From Amycolatopsis sp. NBC_01488 (GTDB lineage: Bacteria > Actinomycetota > Actinomycetes > Mycobacteriales > Pseudonocardiaceae), in contig NZ_CP109434.1 of NCBI RefSeq assembly GCF_036227105.1, forward strand, positions 6,792,501 to 6,856,500: DNA of 64,000 bases. The letters are read 5' to 3'. Numbering within the stretch: the stretch's first letter is position 1; each line of letters opens with the position of its first letter. The position numbers and the translations under genes were made by a program. A model generated the notes under the pieces. That model searched no databases. It worked only from the letters and a program-made list of their open reading frames with translations, and was not told the DNA's origin. This document shows positions 15,053 to 28,675 of the stretch, piece after piece.

Positions 15053-16705
15053 ATGAGTCGCCAGAGTGTGGCGAAAGCCCACCAGAAGATCCAGGAACTG
15101 TCGTGGGAGCCGGCGTACCACACCCCGGTTTCGCACTACGGGACCGACTACACCTTCCAGAAGGCCAAGAAGAAGGACCCGTTGAAGCAGGTCCTCCGCT
15201 CGTACTTCCCGATGCAGGAGGAGAAGGACCACCGGGTCTACGGCGCCGAAGACGGCGCGATCCGCGGCAACATGTTCCGCCAGGTGCAGGAACGCTGGCT
15301 GGAGTGGCAGAAGCTGTTCCTCTCGATCATCCCGCTGCCGGAGATCTCCGCCGCACGGGCCATGCCGCTGCTGTTCCGCACGGTGCCCAACCCGGAGCTG
15401 CACAACGGCCAGGCGATCCAGATGATCGACGAGGTCCGGCACTCGACGATCCAGCAGAACCTCAAGCGCCTGTACATGCAGAACTACATCGACCCGGCGG
15501 GCTTCAACTCGAGCCTGCGCAACTTCCAGAACGACTACTGCGGCACCATCGGCCGCCAGTTCGCCGAAGGCTTCATCACCGGTGACGCCATCACCGCGGC
15601 GAGCATCTACCTCACCATCGTGGCGGAGACGGCGTTCACGAACACCCTCTTCGTCGCCATGCCGGCGGAAGCCGCCGCCAACGGCGACTACCTGCTGCCC
15701 ACGGTGTTCCACTCGGTGCAGTCCGACGAGTCCCGCCACATCAGCAACGGCTACGCGACGCTGCTGATGGCGCTGTCGGACGAGAGCAACCACCAGCTGC
15801 TCGAACGCGACCTGCGGTACGCGTGGTGGAACAACCACGCCGTGGTCGACGCCGCGATCGGCACGTTCATCGAGTACGGCACCAAGGACCGCCGCAAGGA
15901 CCGCGAGAGCTACGCGGAGATGTGGCGCCGCTGGATCTACGACGACTACTACCGCAGCTACCTCGTCCCGCTCGAGAAGTACGGCCTCGTGATCCCGCAC
16001 GACCTCATCGAAGAGGCGTGGAACCGGATCTGGAACAAGGGCTACGTCCACGAGGTCGCGCAGTTCTTCGCCACCGGGTGGCTCGCCAACTACTGGCGCA
16101 TCGACCCGATGACCGACGAGGACTTCGAGTGGTTCGAGTACAAGTACCCGGGCTGGTACGACAAGTACGGCAAGTGGTGGGAGAACTACGCCCGCCTCGC
16201 GACGCCGAACGGACACCACCCGATCGTCGCCGAGGACGTCGACTACGTGTACCCGCACCGCTGCTGGACCTGCATGGTGCCGTGCCTCATCCGCGAGGAC
16301 ATGGTGGTCGACGAGGTGGACGGCCAGCACCGCACGTACTGCTCGGAGACGTGCCGCTGGACCGACGCCGAGGCGTTCCGGCCCACCTACCAGGGCCGCA
16401 ACACCCCGAACATGGGCCAGCTGGTCGGCGCCCGCGAGTGGGAGACGCTCTACCACGGCTGGAACTGGGCCGACGTCGTCTCCGACATGGGCTTCGTGCG
16501 CGACGACGGCAAGACCATGGTCGCGCAGCCGCACCTGAACCTCGACCCGAAGAAGATGTGGACGCTCGACCACCTGCGCCGGATGCCCGAGGTGCAGTCG
16601 CCGAACGTGCTGCTGAACCAGATGTCCGCCGAGGAACGCGCCGCGTTCGTGGCCGACTACAACCGCCAGGGCCCGGCCGGCCGGCCGGCGCCGCAGCAGG
16701 CCTGA
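15053..16705 (+). CDS. mimA: Propane/phenol monooxygenase hydroxylase large subunit (di-iron)
   Basis: A 550-residue alpha subunit of a soluble di-iron monooxygenase. The six expected iron ligands are E97, E127, H130, E192, E226 and H229; their spacing equals that of soluble methane monooxygenase MmoX (114, 144, 147, 209, 243, 246). The two ExxH motifs are DEVRH and DESRH. A Cys-rich C-terminal segment (CWTCMVPC and CSETC) resembles the YHS-type zinc site of propane monooxygenases. Start ATG 15053 follows AAGGAG. It catalyses O2-dependent hydroxylation, in the mycobacterial enzyme of propane, acetone and phenol. It needs MimB, MimC, MimD and the chaperonin MimG encoded downstream. Confidence 0.95.
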   Translation: MSRQSVAKAHQKIQELSWEPAYHTPVSHYGTDYTFQKAKKKDPLKQVLRSYFPMQEEKDHRVYGAEDGAIRGNMFRQVQERWLEWQKLFLSIIPLPEISAARAMPLLFRTVPNPELHNGQAIQMIDEVRHSTIQQNLKRLYMQNYIDPAGFNSSLRNFQNDYCGTIGRQFAEGFITGDAITAASIYLTIVAETAFTNTLFVAMPAEAAANGDYLLPTVFHSVQSDESRHISNGYATLLMALSDESNHQLLERDLRYAWWNNHAVVDAAIGTFIEYGTKDRRKDRESYAEMWRRWIYDDYYRSYLVPLEKYGLVIPHDLIEEAWNRIWNKGYVHEVAQFFATGWLANYWRIDPMTDEDFEWFEYKYPGWYDKYGKWWENYARLATPNGHHPIVAEDVDYVYPHRCWTCMVPCLIREDMVVDEVDGQHRTYCSETCRWTDAEAFRPTYQGRNTPNMGQLVGAREWETLYHGWNWADVVSDMGFVRDDGKTMVAQPHLNLDPKKMWTLDHLRRMPEVQSPNVLLNQMSAEERAAFVADYNRQGPAGRPAPQQA

Positions 16706-16724
16706 GGGCGAGGAGAGGCCCGGC

Positions 16725-17762
16725 ATGGCTGAGAAGCACCGCGTCCGGTTCGAGCCGGTCGGGATCGAGATCGACGTCGCCGAGGAGCAGACGATCCTGC
16801 GCGCCGCCGCCGAGCAGGGCGTCATGCTCATGCACGGCTGCAAAGAAGGACAGTGCGCGGCCTGCAAGTCGTTCATCCTCGACGGCGAAGACGTCGAACA
16901 CGACCGCTATTCGACCTTCGCGCTCCCCGACTACGAAAAGGAGGAAGGCTTCACGCTGCTGTGCCGGGCCCACGCCTACGAGGACCTCACGATCGAGCTG
17001 CTCAACTACGACGAGGAGATGATCCACTCCGGCCTGCCGATCCAGGAGGCCGAGGTCGAGGTCGTGTCGAACGACCACGTCACCCACGACCTGCGCCACC
17101 TCGTCGTCAAGCTCACGGACCCGGACCAGTCGCTGAAGTTCTTCCCCGGGCAGTACCTCGACTTCGCGATCCCGGACACCGAGGAGTCCCGGTCGTTCTC
17201 GATGGCCAACACCTCGGCGCGCGACGGGCTGCTCGAGTTCGTCATCAAGATCTACCCCGACGGACTGTTCTCCCGGTTCCTCGACACCGACGTCGCGGTC
17301 GGCGACCGGCTCCGGGTGAGCGGTCCGTTCGGGGTGTTCACCCTCCGGGACAACCCGGGCAAGGACCTGGTCTTCGTCGGCGGCGGGGCCGGGATGGCGC
17401 CGATCCTGTCGCTGCTGCGGTCCATGGCCGAGCGCGGCATCGACCGGACGGCGACCTACTACTACGGCGCCCGCCGCGAGGCGGATCTCTGCTTCCACGC
17501 CGAACTGCGGGAGCTCGAGGAGAAACTGCCGAACTTCCGTTACGTCCCAGCGCTTTCCGAACCCGGCGACGACGCCTGGGACGGCGAGACCGGCCTGATC
17601 ACCGACGTCCTGCGCCGGGCCGGCCTCGACCTGACCGGCGCCGACGCCTACGTCTGCGGCCCGCCGCCGATGGTCGAGGCCGCGCTGGAACTGCTGCCCG
17701 CGCTCGGCGTCGCCGACAAGCGCGTCTTCTACGACAAGTTCACCACCACGGGCGAAGGGTAA
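16725..17762 (+). CDS. mimB: Monooxygenase NADH reductase, 2Fe-2S/FAD
   Basis: A 345-residue reductase that passes electrons from NADH through FAD and a 2Fe-2S cluster to the hydroxylase. The plant-type ferredoxin domain is N-terminal, with ligands C39, C44, C47 and C80. The FAD-binding motif is RSFSMANTS, the NADH motifs are GGGAGMAPILSLL and CGPPPMVEA. Length and domain order equal those of MmoC/PrmB-type reductases. It starts 19 bp after mimA, in the typical mim order (large subunit, reductase, small subunit, coupling protein). Confidence 0.95.
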   Translation: MAEKHRVRFEPVGIEIDVAEEQTILRAAAEQGVMLMHGCKEGQCAACKSFILDGEDVEHDRYSTFALPDYEKEEGFTLLCRAHAYEDLTIELLNYDEEMIHSGLPIQEAEVEVVSNDHVTHDLRHLVVKLTDPDQSLKFFPGQYLDFAIPDTEESRSFSMANTSARDGLLEFVIKIYPDGLFSRFLDTDVAVGDRLRVSGPFGVFTLRDNPGKDLVFVGGGAGMAPILSLLRSMAERGIDRTATYYYGARREADLCFHAELRELEEKLPNFRYVPALSEPGDDAWDGETGLITDVLRRAGLDLTGADAYVCGPPPMVEAALELLPALGVADKRVFYDKFTTTGEG

Positions 17763-17768
17763 AAACCC

Positions 17769-18938
17769 ATGACAGCCACCCAAGAACGCAGCGTGCCGAA
17801 GCCGACGTTCACCGACGCCGAGGCGGGCGCGAAGGTCTTCCCCGACTCCGACGCCCGGCGGTTCAACTACTTCAGCGCCGCCAAGCGCAAGCAGAGCCAC
17901 TACGAAGACGTCACCGTCGAGGTCCAGCCCGACCCGCGCCATTACCTGTCCCAGGGCTGGCTCTACGCCTTCGCCGACGGCAAGGCCGGGTACCCGCTGG
18001 AGTGGACCGCGCTCAAGGCGTGGGGTTCGGACCGGCCGGTGCCCGAACGCAGCCCCGGTTCCGGCGGCAAGGGCTACGACTGGCCGGCCCTCGGCTGGCA
18101 CGAGTTCCGCGACCCCAACGAGGAGTGGGAGCTCACCCTCTACCGGTACAACGCGAACGTCGTGCGCCAGCTCAACCAGAACGTCGACGCCGCGCGGCAG
18201 GCCAAGGCGTTCGAGCAGTGGAACCGCAACTGGATCGACTTCGTCGCCAAGCACGTCGGCGCGTGGATGCACGTCGACCACGGCCTCGGCCTCTACTTGT
18301 ACGCCAACGCGAACCGGCGTGCGCCGACGAACATGCACAACAACGCGATCTCGGTGAACAGCATGCACCGCATCCGCGCGGCGCAGGACCTGGCGCTGTA
18401 CAACCTGACGCTCACCGAAGAGGTCGAGGGCTTCGACGGCTCGGCGCACCTGACGACGTGGGCCGAGGACCCGGCCTGGCAGGGCGTGCGGGAGACCGCC
18501 GAACAGCTGACCGGCATCTGGGACTGGTGCGAGGCGATCTTCGCCGCGAACATCGTCTTCGAGCCCCTGGTCGGCGAGCTGTTCCGCAGCAACCTCGTCC
18601 AGCAGGCCGCGCCCGCGAACGGCGACTTCGTCACCCCGACGCTGATCGGCGCCGAGGAGTTCGACTTCTCCGAACGCGACCTCCGCTACACGAAGGCGAT
18701 GTTCCACCTGCTGATCAACGACAAGGAGTTCGCCGGGCACAACCAGGCGCTGCTGCAGAAGTGGCTCGAGGACTGGGTGCCGAAGAGCATCGCCGCCGCC
18801 CGCGCGCTGCAGCCGCTGTGGTCGCAGCCCGACGCCAAGCCGATCCGGTTCGAGGACGGCCTCGACCGGGCGAAGAGCCGGTTCGCCGGAATCCTGTCCG
18901 AATTGGGCCTCAAGGCACCCGAGGAGCTGGGCCAGTGA
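17769..18938 (+). CDS. mimC: Monooxygenase hydroxylase small (beta) subunit
   Basis: A 389-residue beta subunit of the ferritin-like hydroxylase. It has the helical fold of the phenol/alkene/propane monooxygenase beta family (RRFNYFSAAKRKQSHYEDVTVEVQPDP, YANANRRAPTNMHNNAISVNSMHRIRAAQDLALY) but lacks the iron ligands, as expected. It forms the (alpha-beta)2 hydroxylase core with MimA. It starts six bases after mimB and its stop overlaps the start of mimD (GTGA), indicating translational coupling. Confidence 0.93.
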   Translation: MTATQERSVPKPTFTDAEAGAKVFPDSDARRFNYFSAAKRKQSHYEDVTVEVQPDPRHYLSQGWLYAFADGKAGYPLEWTALKAWGSDRPVPERSPGSGGKGYDWPALGWHEFRDPNEEWELTLYRYNANVVRQLNQNVDAARQAKAFEQWNRNWIDFVAKHVGAWMHVDHGLGLYLYANANRRAPTNMHNNAISVNSMHRIRAAQDLALYNLTLTEEVEGFDGSAHLTTWAEDPAWQGVRETAEQLTGIWDWCEAIFAANIVFEPLVGELFRSNLVQQAAPANGDFVTPTLIGAEEFDFSERDLRYTKAMFHLLINDKEFAGHNQALLQKWLEDWVPKSIAAARALQPLWSQPDAKPIRFEDGLDRAKSRFAGILSELGLKAPEELGQ

Positions 18939-19306
18939 CTGTCTTCAAGACCGCGGAAAGCCCGTTCAAGACGAACAACACCGCGTCCAACATGTGCGGG
19001 TTCACCCTGATGAACAACCAGGTCGGCGCGATCGTCGCCGAGGTCATGTCCACCAAGGACAACGTGACCGTGACACCGCTGCCGTCGATGATCCGCGTCG
19101 ACGCGAAGGGCCGGACGGACCTGGTGTACGCCGAGGTCGACGAGGCCGCCGGCGAGGAAGAGGGCTGGTTCAACGCGGCCGAGTTCGAGGAGAGCATGTC
19201 CACCCACTACGGGCGGATGATCCACGAAGACGACCGCACGATCATGTTCGCCAACCCGGAGGACGCGGCCGAATACCTCGACTTCGATCTCAAGGTCATC
19301 AAGTAA
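18935..19306 (+). CDS. mimD: Monooxygenase coupling (effector) protein
   Basis: A 123-residue cofactorless effector protein of the MmoB/DmpM family. It contains the conserved core NNQVGAIVAEVMSTKDNVTVTPLPSMIRVDAKGR. Such proteins bind the hydroxylase and tune substrate access and O2 activation. GTG 18935 overlaps the mimC stop by four bases. Nothing unusual is visible. Confidence 0.92.
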   Translation: MTVFKTAESPFKTNNTASNMCGFTLMNNQVGAIVAEVMSTKDNVTVTPLPSMIRVDAKGRTDLVYAEVDEAAGEEEGWFNAAEFEESMSTHYGRMIHEDDRTIMFANPEDAAEYLDFDLKVIK

Positions 19307-19347
19307 CCCCAGCTGGAAGCACTCGATCCGCTCAGGAAGGATCACCC

Positions 19348-20385
19348 ATGTACGAAAAAGACGGCGAAAAGTACTTCGTAGTCGACGCCCACACCCACTT
19401 CTGGGACGCGAGCCCGGACAACTGGGTCAAGGGCCAGGAGGAATACGCCAAGGGGTGGATCGAGTGCTTCCACGCCTACCAGGGCCTGGGCCCGAAGGAG
19501 ACGCACTGGCCGATCGACCGGTTCCAGAAGTACTCCGAGGAACTGATGATGCACGACCTGTTCGAGGTCGGGCACGTCGACACGGCCATCTTCCAGCCGA
19601 CGAACCTGCGGCAGTGGTACAAGAACGGCTTCAACACCACCGAAGCCGACGCGGCGCTGGCCGAGAAGCACCCCGGCAAGTTCCTCGTGAACACCACCTT
19701 CGACCCGCGTGAAGGCGACGAGGGCCTGAAGGCGTTCGAGGAGCGCGTCAAGCGCTATGGCTGCAAGGGCGTCAAGCTCTACACGGCCGAGTGGCGCGGC
19801 GACTCCCGCGGCTGGAGCCTCAAGGACCCGGAAGCGGCCCGGTATCTCGAGAAGTGCGAGGAACTGGGCGTCAAGAACGTCCACATCCACAAGGGCCCGA
19901 CGATCTGGCCGCTCGACAAGGACGCCTTCGACGTGTCCGATGTGGACCACGTGGCGACCGACTTCCAGGGCCTGAACTTCATCGTCGAGCACGTCGGCCT
20001 GCCGCGCATCGAGGACTTCTGCTTCATGGCCACCCAGGAGCGGAACGTCTACGCGGGCCTGGCCGTGGTGGTCGGCGGCCTGATGCACGCCCGCCCGAAG
20101 TTCTTCGCGAAGGTCATGGGCGAGCTGATGTTCTGGCTCGGCGAGGACAAGCTGATCTTCGGCGCCGACTACGCGATCTGGGAGCCCAAGTGGCAGGTCG
20201 AGGGCTTCGTCGACTGGAACATGCCCGGTGACGACGAGCTGTCGGACTTCCCGCCGCTGACCGTCGACCAGAAGAAGAAGATCCTCGGGCTGAACGCCGC
20301 CCGCCTGTACGACATCGACGTTCCCTCGGAGCTGAAACTCGCGAACCCGAAGGACGTCGAGCCCGTCGGCGTGCCGAACCCGTGA
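19348..20385 (+). CDS. Amidohydrolase-2 family protein of the mim cluster
   Basis: A 345-residue TIM-barrel metal-dependent hydrolase or decarboxylase of the ACMSD/amidohydrolase-2 group. The metal-binding HxH is VDAHTHFWD near residue 14. Further signatures are GVKLYTAEWRGDSRGW, NVHIHKGPT, IVEHVGLPR and the terminal FGADYAIWEP with its catalytic Asp. ATG 19348 follows AGGAAGGA. A homologue occupies the same place in mycobacterial mim clusters. Its substrate is not known to me; it may process a product of the monooxygenase pathway or help enzyme maturation. It overlaps the next gene by four bases. Confidence 0.88.
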   Translation: MYEKDGEKYFVVDAHTHFWDASPDNWVKGQEEYAKGWIECFHAYQGLGPKETHWPIDRFQKYSEELMMHDLFEVGHVDTAIFQPTNLRQWYKNGFNTTEADAALAEKHPGKFLVNTTFDPREGDEGLKAFEERVKRYGCKGVKLYTAEWRGDSRGWSLKDPEAARYLEKCEELGVKNVHIHKGPTIWPLDKDAFDVSDVDHVATDFQGLNFIVEHVGLPRIEDFCFMATQERNVYAGLAVVVGGLMHARPKFFAKVMGELMFWLGEDKLIFGADYAIWEPKWQVEGFVDWNMPGDDELSDFPPLTVDQKKKILGLNAARLYDIDVPSELKLANPKDVEPVGVPNP

Positions 20386-21088
20386 CGGCCCTCGACGACC
20401 GGATCGTCCGCGCCGACCACGCCGCGGTGTGGTCGGCGCTGGGCACCGTCCGGGATCCCGAACTGGACGAACCCCTCACCGACCTCGGGTTCGTGGCCCG
20501 CTGCGAGGTGAGCGCGGCGGGCCACGCCGTCATCCGCCTGCGGCTGCCGACGTACTTCTGCGCGCCCAACTTCGCGTTCCTGATGGTCGCGGACGCCTAC
20601 GACGCCGTCGCCGGCGTGCCGGGCCTGACCGGGCTCGACATCCGGCTCGACGACCACTTCGCCGCCGACGTCATCAACCGCGGGGTGGCGGCGCGGCAGG
20701 GGTTCGTCGCGTCGTTCGAAGGCGAGGCCGTCGACGAGCTGGACAGCCTGCGCCACGACTTCGTGCGCAAGGCCGTGCTGGCCGGCACCGACCGCGTCTG
20801 CCGGTCCCTGGGTGGCCGCGACCCGCGGTCGCTGACCCTCGGCGACGTCCCGCCGAGCCCGGACCTCGAGCGGCTGCGGGCGCGCCGCCGCGAACTGGGC
20901 CTGCCCGCCGAGGACGGCGACCCGCTGCTGCTCGACCCGGCCACCGGGCGAGCGGTCGACCCCGCCGACGCGAAGCGCCACCTGGCCTTCGCCCGGCTGA
21001 CCCGCACGAGCATGGAAGCCAACTCCGGGGTGTGCCGCGGCATGCTGCGCGCGCGGTATTCCCTGACCGCTGAAGAGGAGGGCACGGG

Positions 21089-21092
<4 letters not shown>
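20382..21092 (+). CDS. DUF59/MIP18-type iron-sulfur assembly-like protein
   Basis: A 236-residue protein whose N-terminal half is a DUF59 domain (VWSALGTVRDPELDEPLTDLGFV, VIRLRLPTYFCAPNFAFLMVAD). The C-terminal half is specific to monooxygenase clusters. DUF59 proteins assist iron-sulfur or other metal-centre assembly, so a role in maturing MimB or the di-iron site is plausible. GTG 20382 overlaps the amidohydrolase stop, and its own stop overlaps the start of the alcohol dehydrogenase (ATGA, 21089-21092). Cysteines at NSGVCRGML near the C-terminus could be functional. Confidence 0.85.
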
Positions 21093-23817
<2,725 letters not shown>

Positions 23818-23849
23818 GCCTTCGTCCGCTCGAGCCCACGGAGAACGGA

Positions 23850-23888
23850 GGTCCCCTCGCCGGCGTCCTGAGCGCCGGTGAGGGGACC
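23850..23888. terminator. Terminator after the mim operon
   Basis: A 16-bp stem (left arm GGTCCCCTCGCCGGCG, right arm at 23873-23888) with a single mismatch and a 7-nt loop lies 32 bp after the chaperonin stop. It separates the operon from the small membrane protein gene. It lacks a long T tract, as is usual in actinobacteria. Confidence 0.75.
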
Positions 23889-23932
23889 TTCCCGTGCTGC
23901 GCGCGGCCGGCCCCGGTGCCACCCTGGAGATC

Positions 23933-24121
23933 ATGACGCACTACGCGATGGTCCAGGCGCTGGCCACGGTGAGCGAGTTCGAGGCCAAGGGCTTCCTGGG
24001 CACGGTGGGCAAGATCGCCGCGGCGACGGTGATCTTCTTCATCGCGGTCGGCCTGGTGGTGGGCTTGCTGCTGGGGTTCTTCGTCGGCCGCTCGGTCGGC
24101 CGCCGCCAGGGCCCGCGCTGA
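23933..24121 (+). CDS. Small single-span membrane protein
   Basis: A 62-residue protein. It begins MTHYAMVQALATVSEFEAKG, then has one strongly hydrophobic segment (AAATVIFFIAVGLVVGLLLGFFVG, about residues 29-52) ending in a basic tail RSVGRRQGPR. The Gly-xxx-Gly pattern inside the segment suggests helix packing. ATG 23933 has GGAG three bases upstream; GTG 23894 is an alternative but would start inside the terminator flank. It is convergent with a second membrane protein gene. Function unknown. Confidence 0.55.
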   Translation: MTHYAMVQALATVSEFEAKGFLGTVGKIAAATVIFFIAVGLVVGLLLGFFVGRSVGRRQGPR

Positions 24122-24124
24122 CGC

Positions 24125-24724
24125 TCAGCCGACGAGGCCGTGGCGGGCCAGTTCGCGGCCGGCCAGCTTCTCGATGACGTCGCGGTCGCGCTGTCGCCAG
24201 CCGGTGGCGACCTCGCCCGCCGACGCCAGCCGCCGCACCGGCTGGGTCGTCAACGCCCGCAGCGCCAGCAGGTCCATCCCCTCGTCGCCGAGGGCGCGCA
24301 GGCGGGCCGCCGCCGTCGCGCGGCGGGTGAAGTTCCAGCGCAGCGGCAGCCACGTCACCACCAGCGTGAGCACCGGCAGCGCGATGACGATCGCCGCCAT
24401 CCACCACGCCAGGCTCTCCACCGCGTCGATCTGCCAGTGCCCGGCGTTCACGAGCTTGGTGCCGGCGGCCGACCCGCCGTGCAGCGCCTTGGCCAGCGCG
24501 TCGCCGATCAGCGGGATCCCGCCCGCGGAGCCGGCCGCGTCGTCGAACGTCCCGCGCAGCCCCGTGCCCGCGTCGACCAGCCCGTCGCCGGGCGCCCGCA
24601 GCTTCATCACCTCGTCGTACACCGACGTCCCCAGCCAGACCGCGAGGATCACGAGCAGCAGGGCGAGCAGGTCGCTGACGAGCTGGGCGGTGCGGCGGAT
24701 CGGCCGTTCGGCGTAGAGCTGCAT
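24125..24724 (-). CDS. Membrane protein with two spans, function unknown
   Basis: A 199-residue protein. A first hydrophobic segment (QLVSDLLALLLVILAVWLGTSVY, residues 13-36) and a second (AAIVIALPVLTLVVTWLPL, about residues 107-126) enclose an extracytoplasmic region rich in Gly/Ala/Asp. The C-terminal 70 residues are cytoplasmic and charged (LRALGDEGMDLLALRALTT, VIEKLAGRELARHGL). Start ATG 24724 has AAAGG upstream. It follows the rox-helR operon on the same strand, but a strong hairpin lies between, so it is probably transcribed separately. I do not recognise the family with certainty. Confidence 0.75.
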   Translation of the reverse strand: MQLYAERPIRRTAQLVSDLLALLLVILAVWLGTSVYDEVMKLRAPGDGLVDAGTGLRGTFDDAAGSAGGIPLIGDALAKALHGGSAAGTKLVNAGHWQIDAVESLAWWMAAIVIALPVLTLVVTWLPLRWNFTRRATAAARLRALGDEGMDLLALRALTTQPVRRLASAGEVATGWRQRDRDVIEKLAGRELARHGLVG

Positions 24725-24739
24725 CGGGACGCCTTTCGC

Positions 24740-24782
24740 GGTGGGGAGCGCGGGCGCCCGCAACGTACCCGCGCTCCCCACC
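24740..24782. terminator. Terminator of the rox-helR operon (perfect 15-bp stem)
   Basis: GGTGGGGAGCGCGGG (24740-24754) and its exact reverse complement (24768-24782) enclose a 13-nt loop, 12 bp beyond the helR stop. It isolates the resistance operon from the downstream membrane protein gene. Confidence 0.8.
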
Positions 24783-24794
24783 GGCGAACCGTGC

Positions 24795-26951
24795 CTAGCG
24801 GCGGACGACCTCCGCGAGCCCGCTCAGCGCCGGCGGCAACGCGCCTTCGTGCAGCACACCGAGCCGCTGGGTGGCCCGGGTGAGCGCGACGTAGAGGTCG
24901 GCCGCGCTGGCGGCGAGGATCGCGCCCGGCTCCACCACCAGCACCGCGTCGAACTCCAGGCCCTTCGTGTCCGACGCGGGCACCGCGCCCGGCACGCCCG
25001 GCGGCCCGATCACGACGCTGGTGCCGGCGCGCCCGGCCTCCTCGCGGACGAACTCCTCGATCGCCGTGGCCCGTTCCTCCTCGGTCACCTGCCGGGACCA
25101 CGGCGGGACCCCGCACGCGCGCACCGATTCCGGCGGCACGACGTCCGGGGCGAAGTCCGCCAGCACCGCCGCGGCGACCGCCATGATCTCCGCCGGGGTG
25201 CGGTAGTTGACCGTGAGCGACCGGTAGGCCCACCGGTCGGCGACGTACGGCGCCAGCATCGCGCCCCAGGACCGCGCCCCGGCCGCCGACCGGCGCTGGG
25301 CGAGGTCGCCCACCACCGTGAACGACCGGCCCGGGCAGCGGCGCATCAGCACCCGCCAGTCCATTTCGGACAGTTCCTGGGCCTCGTCGACGACGACGTG
25401 CCGGTAGGTCCAGTCCCGGTCCGCCGAGGCGCGTTCGACGAGCGTGCGCGTGTCGTGCTCGACGAACCGGTCCGCGAGATCCTCGGCGTAGAGCAGGTTC
25501 TCCGCGGACAGCATGACGTCCTCGTCCATCTCCTCCCGGTCCAGCTTCATCGTCTCGAAGACGCCGGCGGCGTACTCGGCCTCGGCCTTGCGCTCCCGCG
25601 CGGCCGCCGCGTCGGCCGCCTTCTCGGCCGTCTTGTCGCGGCCCAGCAGGTCGGTCAGCTCGTCGAGCAGCGGGACGTCCGACACGGTCCAGGCGTCACC
25701 CCGGGCCCGGAACAGCCCCGAATCCGCCGGGGCGGCCGTGTACAGCGACGACAGCAGGGCTTCCGGCGTCAGGATCGGCCACAGCTCGTCGAGCGCGGCG
25801 GTGAACTTCTCGTCCCCGGCGAGGTCTTCCAGCAGGCCCTTCCGCATGCTCTCCCACTCGTCGCGGTCGTCGCGGCTCAGCCAGCCCTGCCCGATCCGGC
25901 CGAGCGCGCGTTCGGTGAGCACGTAGGTGACGATCTCGGTGAACACCGCGCGCGCCTCGTTGTGCGGCAGCCCGCTGTCGCGGGCTTCCTGCCGGGCCCA
26001 CTCGGCGGTCTCGGCGTCGATCCGCACGGTGACGTCCTTGAGCACGACCGGCACCGGTTCGGCCGGGAGCCGCTGCCGGTCGGCGACCGCGGCCTTCAGC
26101 ACGTCGAGGATCTTCAGCGATCCCTTGAGCCGCGCGGTTTCCGGGGCGTCCTCGGCGGTGACGCGCAGGCCGGGGACGAGGCCGCCGGTGGTCGTGAACA
26201 CGACGTCGGTCTCGCCCAGCGAGGGCAGGACGCGGCCGATGTGGTCCAGGAACGCCGGGTTGGGCCCAACCACCAGCGCGCCGTGGCGTTCCATCCGCTC
26301 CCGCTGGGTGTAGAGCAGGTACGCGACGCGGTGCAGCGCCACGACCGTCTTCCCGGTGCCCGGGCCGCCTTCGATCACCAGCACGCCCGGGTGGTCGAGC
26401 CGGATGATCTCGTCCTGCTCGGCCTGGATCGTCGCGACGATGTCGCGCATCCCCTCGCCGCGCGGCGCGTTGACGGCGGCGAGCAGCGCCGCGTCGCCCT
26501 GCGCGTCCCCGCCCGGACGGCCGAGGTCCTCGTCGGTGAACCCGAGCACCCGCCGCCCGCGCGTGTGGAACTGCCGCCGCCGGCGCATGTCCTCCGGGTG
26601 GGCGCCGGTGGCGGTGTAGAACGGGCGGGCCGCGGGTGCCCGCCAGTCGAGCAGCACCGGCCGGTACTCGTCCTCCTCGTCGAACAGCCCGATCCGGCCG
26701 ATGTAGGACTGCTCGCCCGAGACGGCGTCCAGCCGCCCGAAGCACAGCCCGTTGTCGACGACGTCCAGCCGCTGCACCTGCCGGCCGAGCGCGCGCACGC
26801 CGACGTCCCGTTCCATGGCGCCGACGCCCTTGCCGCCGAGCGCCGCCTCGTACTCGCCCTTCACCCGCGCGCGCTCGGCGTCGAGCCGCGCGTACAGCCC
26901 GGCGACGTGGTCGCGTTCGGACCGCAGTTCTTCTTCGTACCCCTGAGACAA
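24795..26951 (-). CDS. helR: HelR/HelD-type UvrD-like RNA polymerase-binding helicase
   Basis: A 718-residue superfamily-1 helicase-like protein of the actinobacterial HelD/HelR class. An N-terminal coiled coil (about residues 1-60, rich in Glu/Arg) would enter the RNA polymerase secondary channel. Walker A is GGPGTGKT at residues 195-202, motif II is VVVDEAQELSEMDW, and later helicase motifs include TVNYRTPAEIM, DTKGLEFDAVLVV and LYVALTRATQRL. HelR proteins release stalled RNA polymerase and displace bound rifamycins. The start is TTG 26951, behind AGAGGA. It is second in an operon with rox (29-bp gap), controlled from the RAE upstream of rox. The resistance role is inferred from class, partner gene and RAE. 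Confidence 0.88.
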   Translation of the reverse strand: MSQGYEEELRSERDHVAGLYARLDAERARVKGEYEAALGGKGVGAMERDVGVRALGRQVQRLDVVDNGLCFGRLDAVSGEQSYIGRIGLFDEEDEYRPVLLDWRAPAARPFYTATGAHPEDMRRRRQFHTRGRRVLGFTDEDLGRPGGDAQGDAALLAAVNAPRGEGMRDIVATIQAEQDEIIRLDHPGVLVIEGGPGTGKTVVALHRVAYLLYTQRERMERHGALVVGPNPAFLDHIGRVLPSLGETDVVFTTTGGLVPGLRVTAEDAPETARLKGSLKILDVLKAAVADRQRLPAEPVPVVLKDVTVRIDAETAEWARQEARDSGLPHNEARAVFTEIVTYVLTERALGRIGQGWLSRDDRDEWESMRKGLLEDLAGDEKFTAALDELWPILTPEALLSSLYTAAPADSGLFRARGDAWTVSDVPLLDELTDLLGRDKTAEKAADAAAARERKAEAEYAAGVFETMKLDREEMDEDVMLSAENLLYAEDLADRFVEHDTRTLVERASADRDWTYRHVVVDEAQELSEMDWRVLMRRCPGRSFTVVGDLAQRRSAAGARSWGAMLAPYVADRWAYRSLTVNYRTPAEIMAVAAAVLADFAPDVVPPESVRACGVPPWSRQVTEEERATAIEEFVREEAGRAGTSVVIGPPGVPGAVPASDTKGLEFDAVLVVEPGAILAASAADLYVALTRATQRLGVLHEGALPPALSGLAEVVRR

Positions 26952-26980
26952 TTTTCCTCTTCGTTCTCGGACGACAGCGG

Positions 26981-28501
<1,521 letters not shown>

Positions 28502-28607
28502 CTATACGTTGAACATGGAGGGGAGTGGTTTTCCTCCCTCCGTCTCCGGGACGTCTTCCCAGATCCAGCCCTTCGTACCAGGTTTCGGCCTGCTCTTCGC
28601 GGCCGGT

Positions 28608-28625
28608 CTATGACGGCTGTCATAG
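28608..28625. promoter_or_regulatory. TetR operator O1 upstream of the GNAT gene
   Basis: CTATGACGGCTGTCATAG differs by one base from a perfect 18-bp palindrome. It is 50 bp upstream of the identical-arm site O2. Together with O3 it marks the control region of the GNAT/TetR pair. Confidence 0.8.
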
Positions 28626-28657
28626 TGTGCTTCGCGTCGCACTGTGGTCTGATGGAG

Positions 28658-28675
28658 CTATGACAGCTGTCATAG
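28658..28675. promoter_or_regulatory. TetR operator O2 spanning the GNAT start codon
   Basis: CTATGACAGCTGTCATAG is a perfect 18-bp palindrome and contains the ATG of the GNAT gene (28660). A possible -10 box TCTGAT (28648-28653) lies seven bases before that ATG, which would make the transcript leaderless and start inside the operator. Confidence 0.82.

Noticed and set aside
12725-16876. A 1383-codon open frame on the minus strand covering mimR, the small ORF and mimA
   Set aside because: Only its last 601 codons are a real gene (mimR, start GTG 14530); the rest is antisense to the clearly coding mimA and is low-complexity, a GC-bias artefact.
24125-24724. Third gene of the rox-helR resistance operon
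   Set aside because: A perfect 15-bp hairpin lies between helR and this gene, which also has its own ribosome binding site; co-transcription is unlikely.
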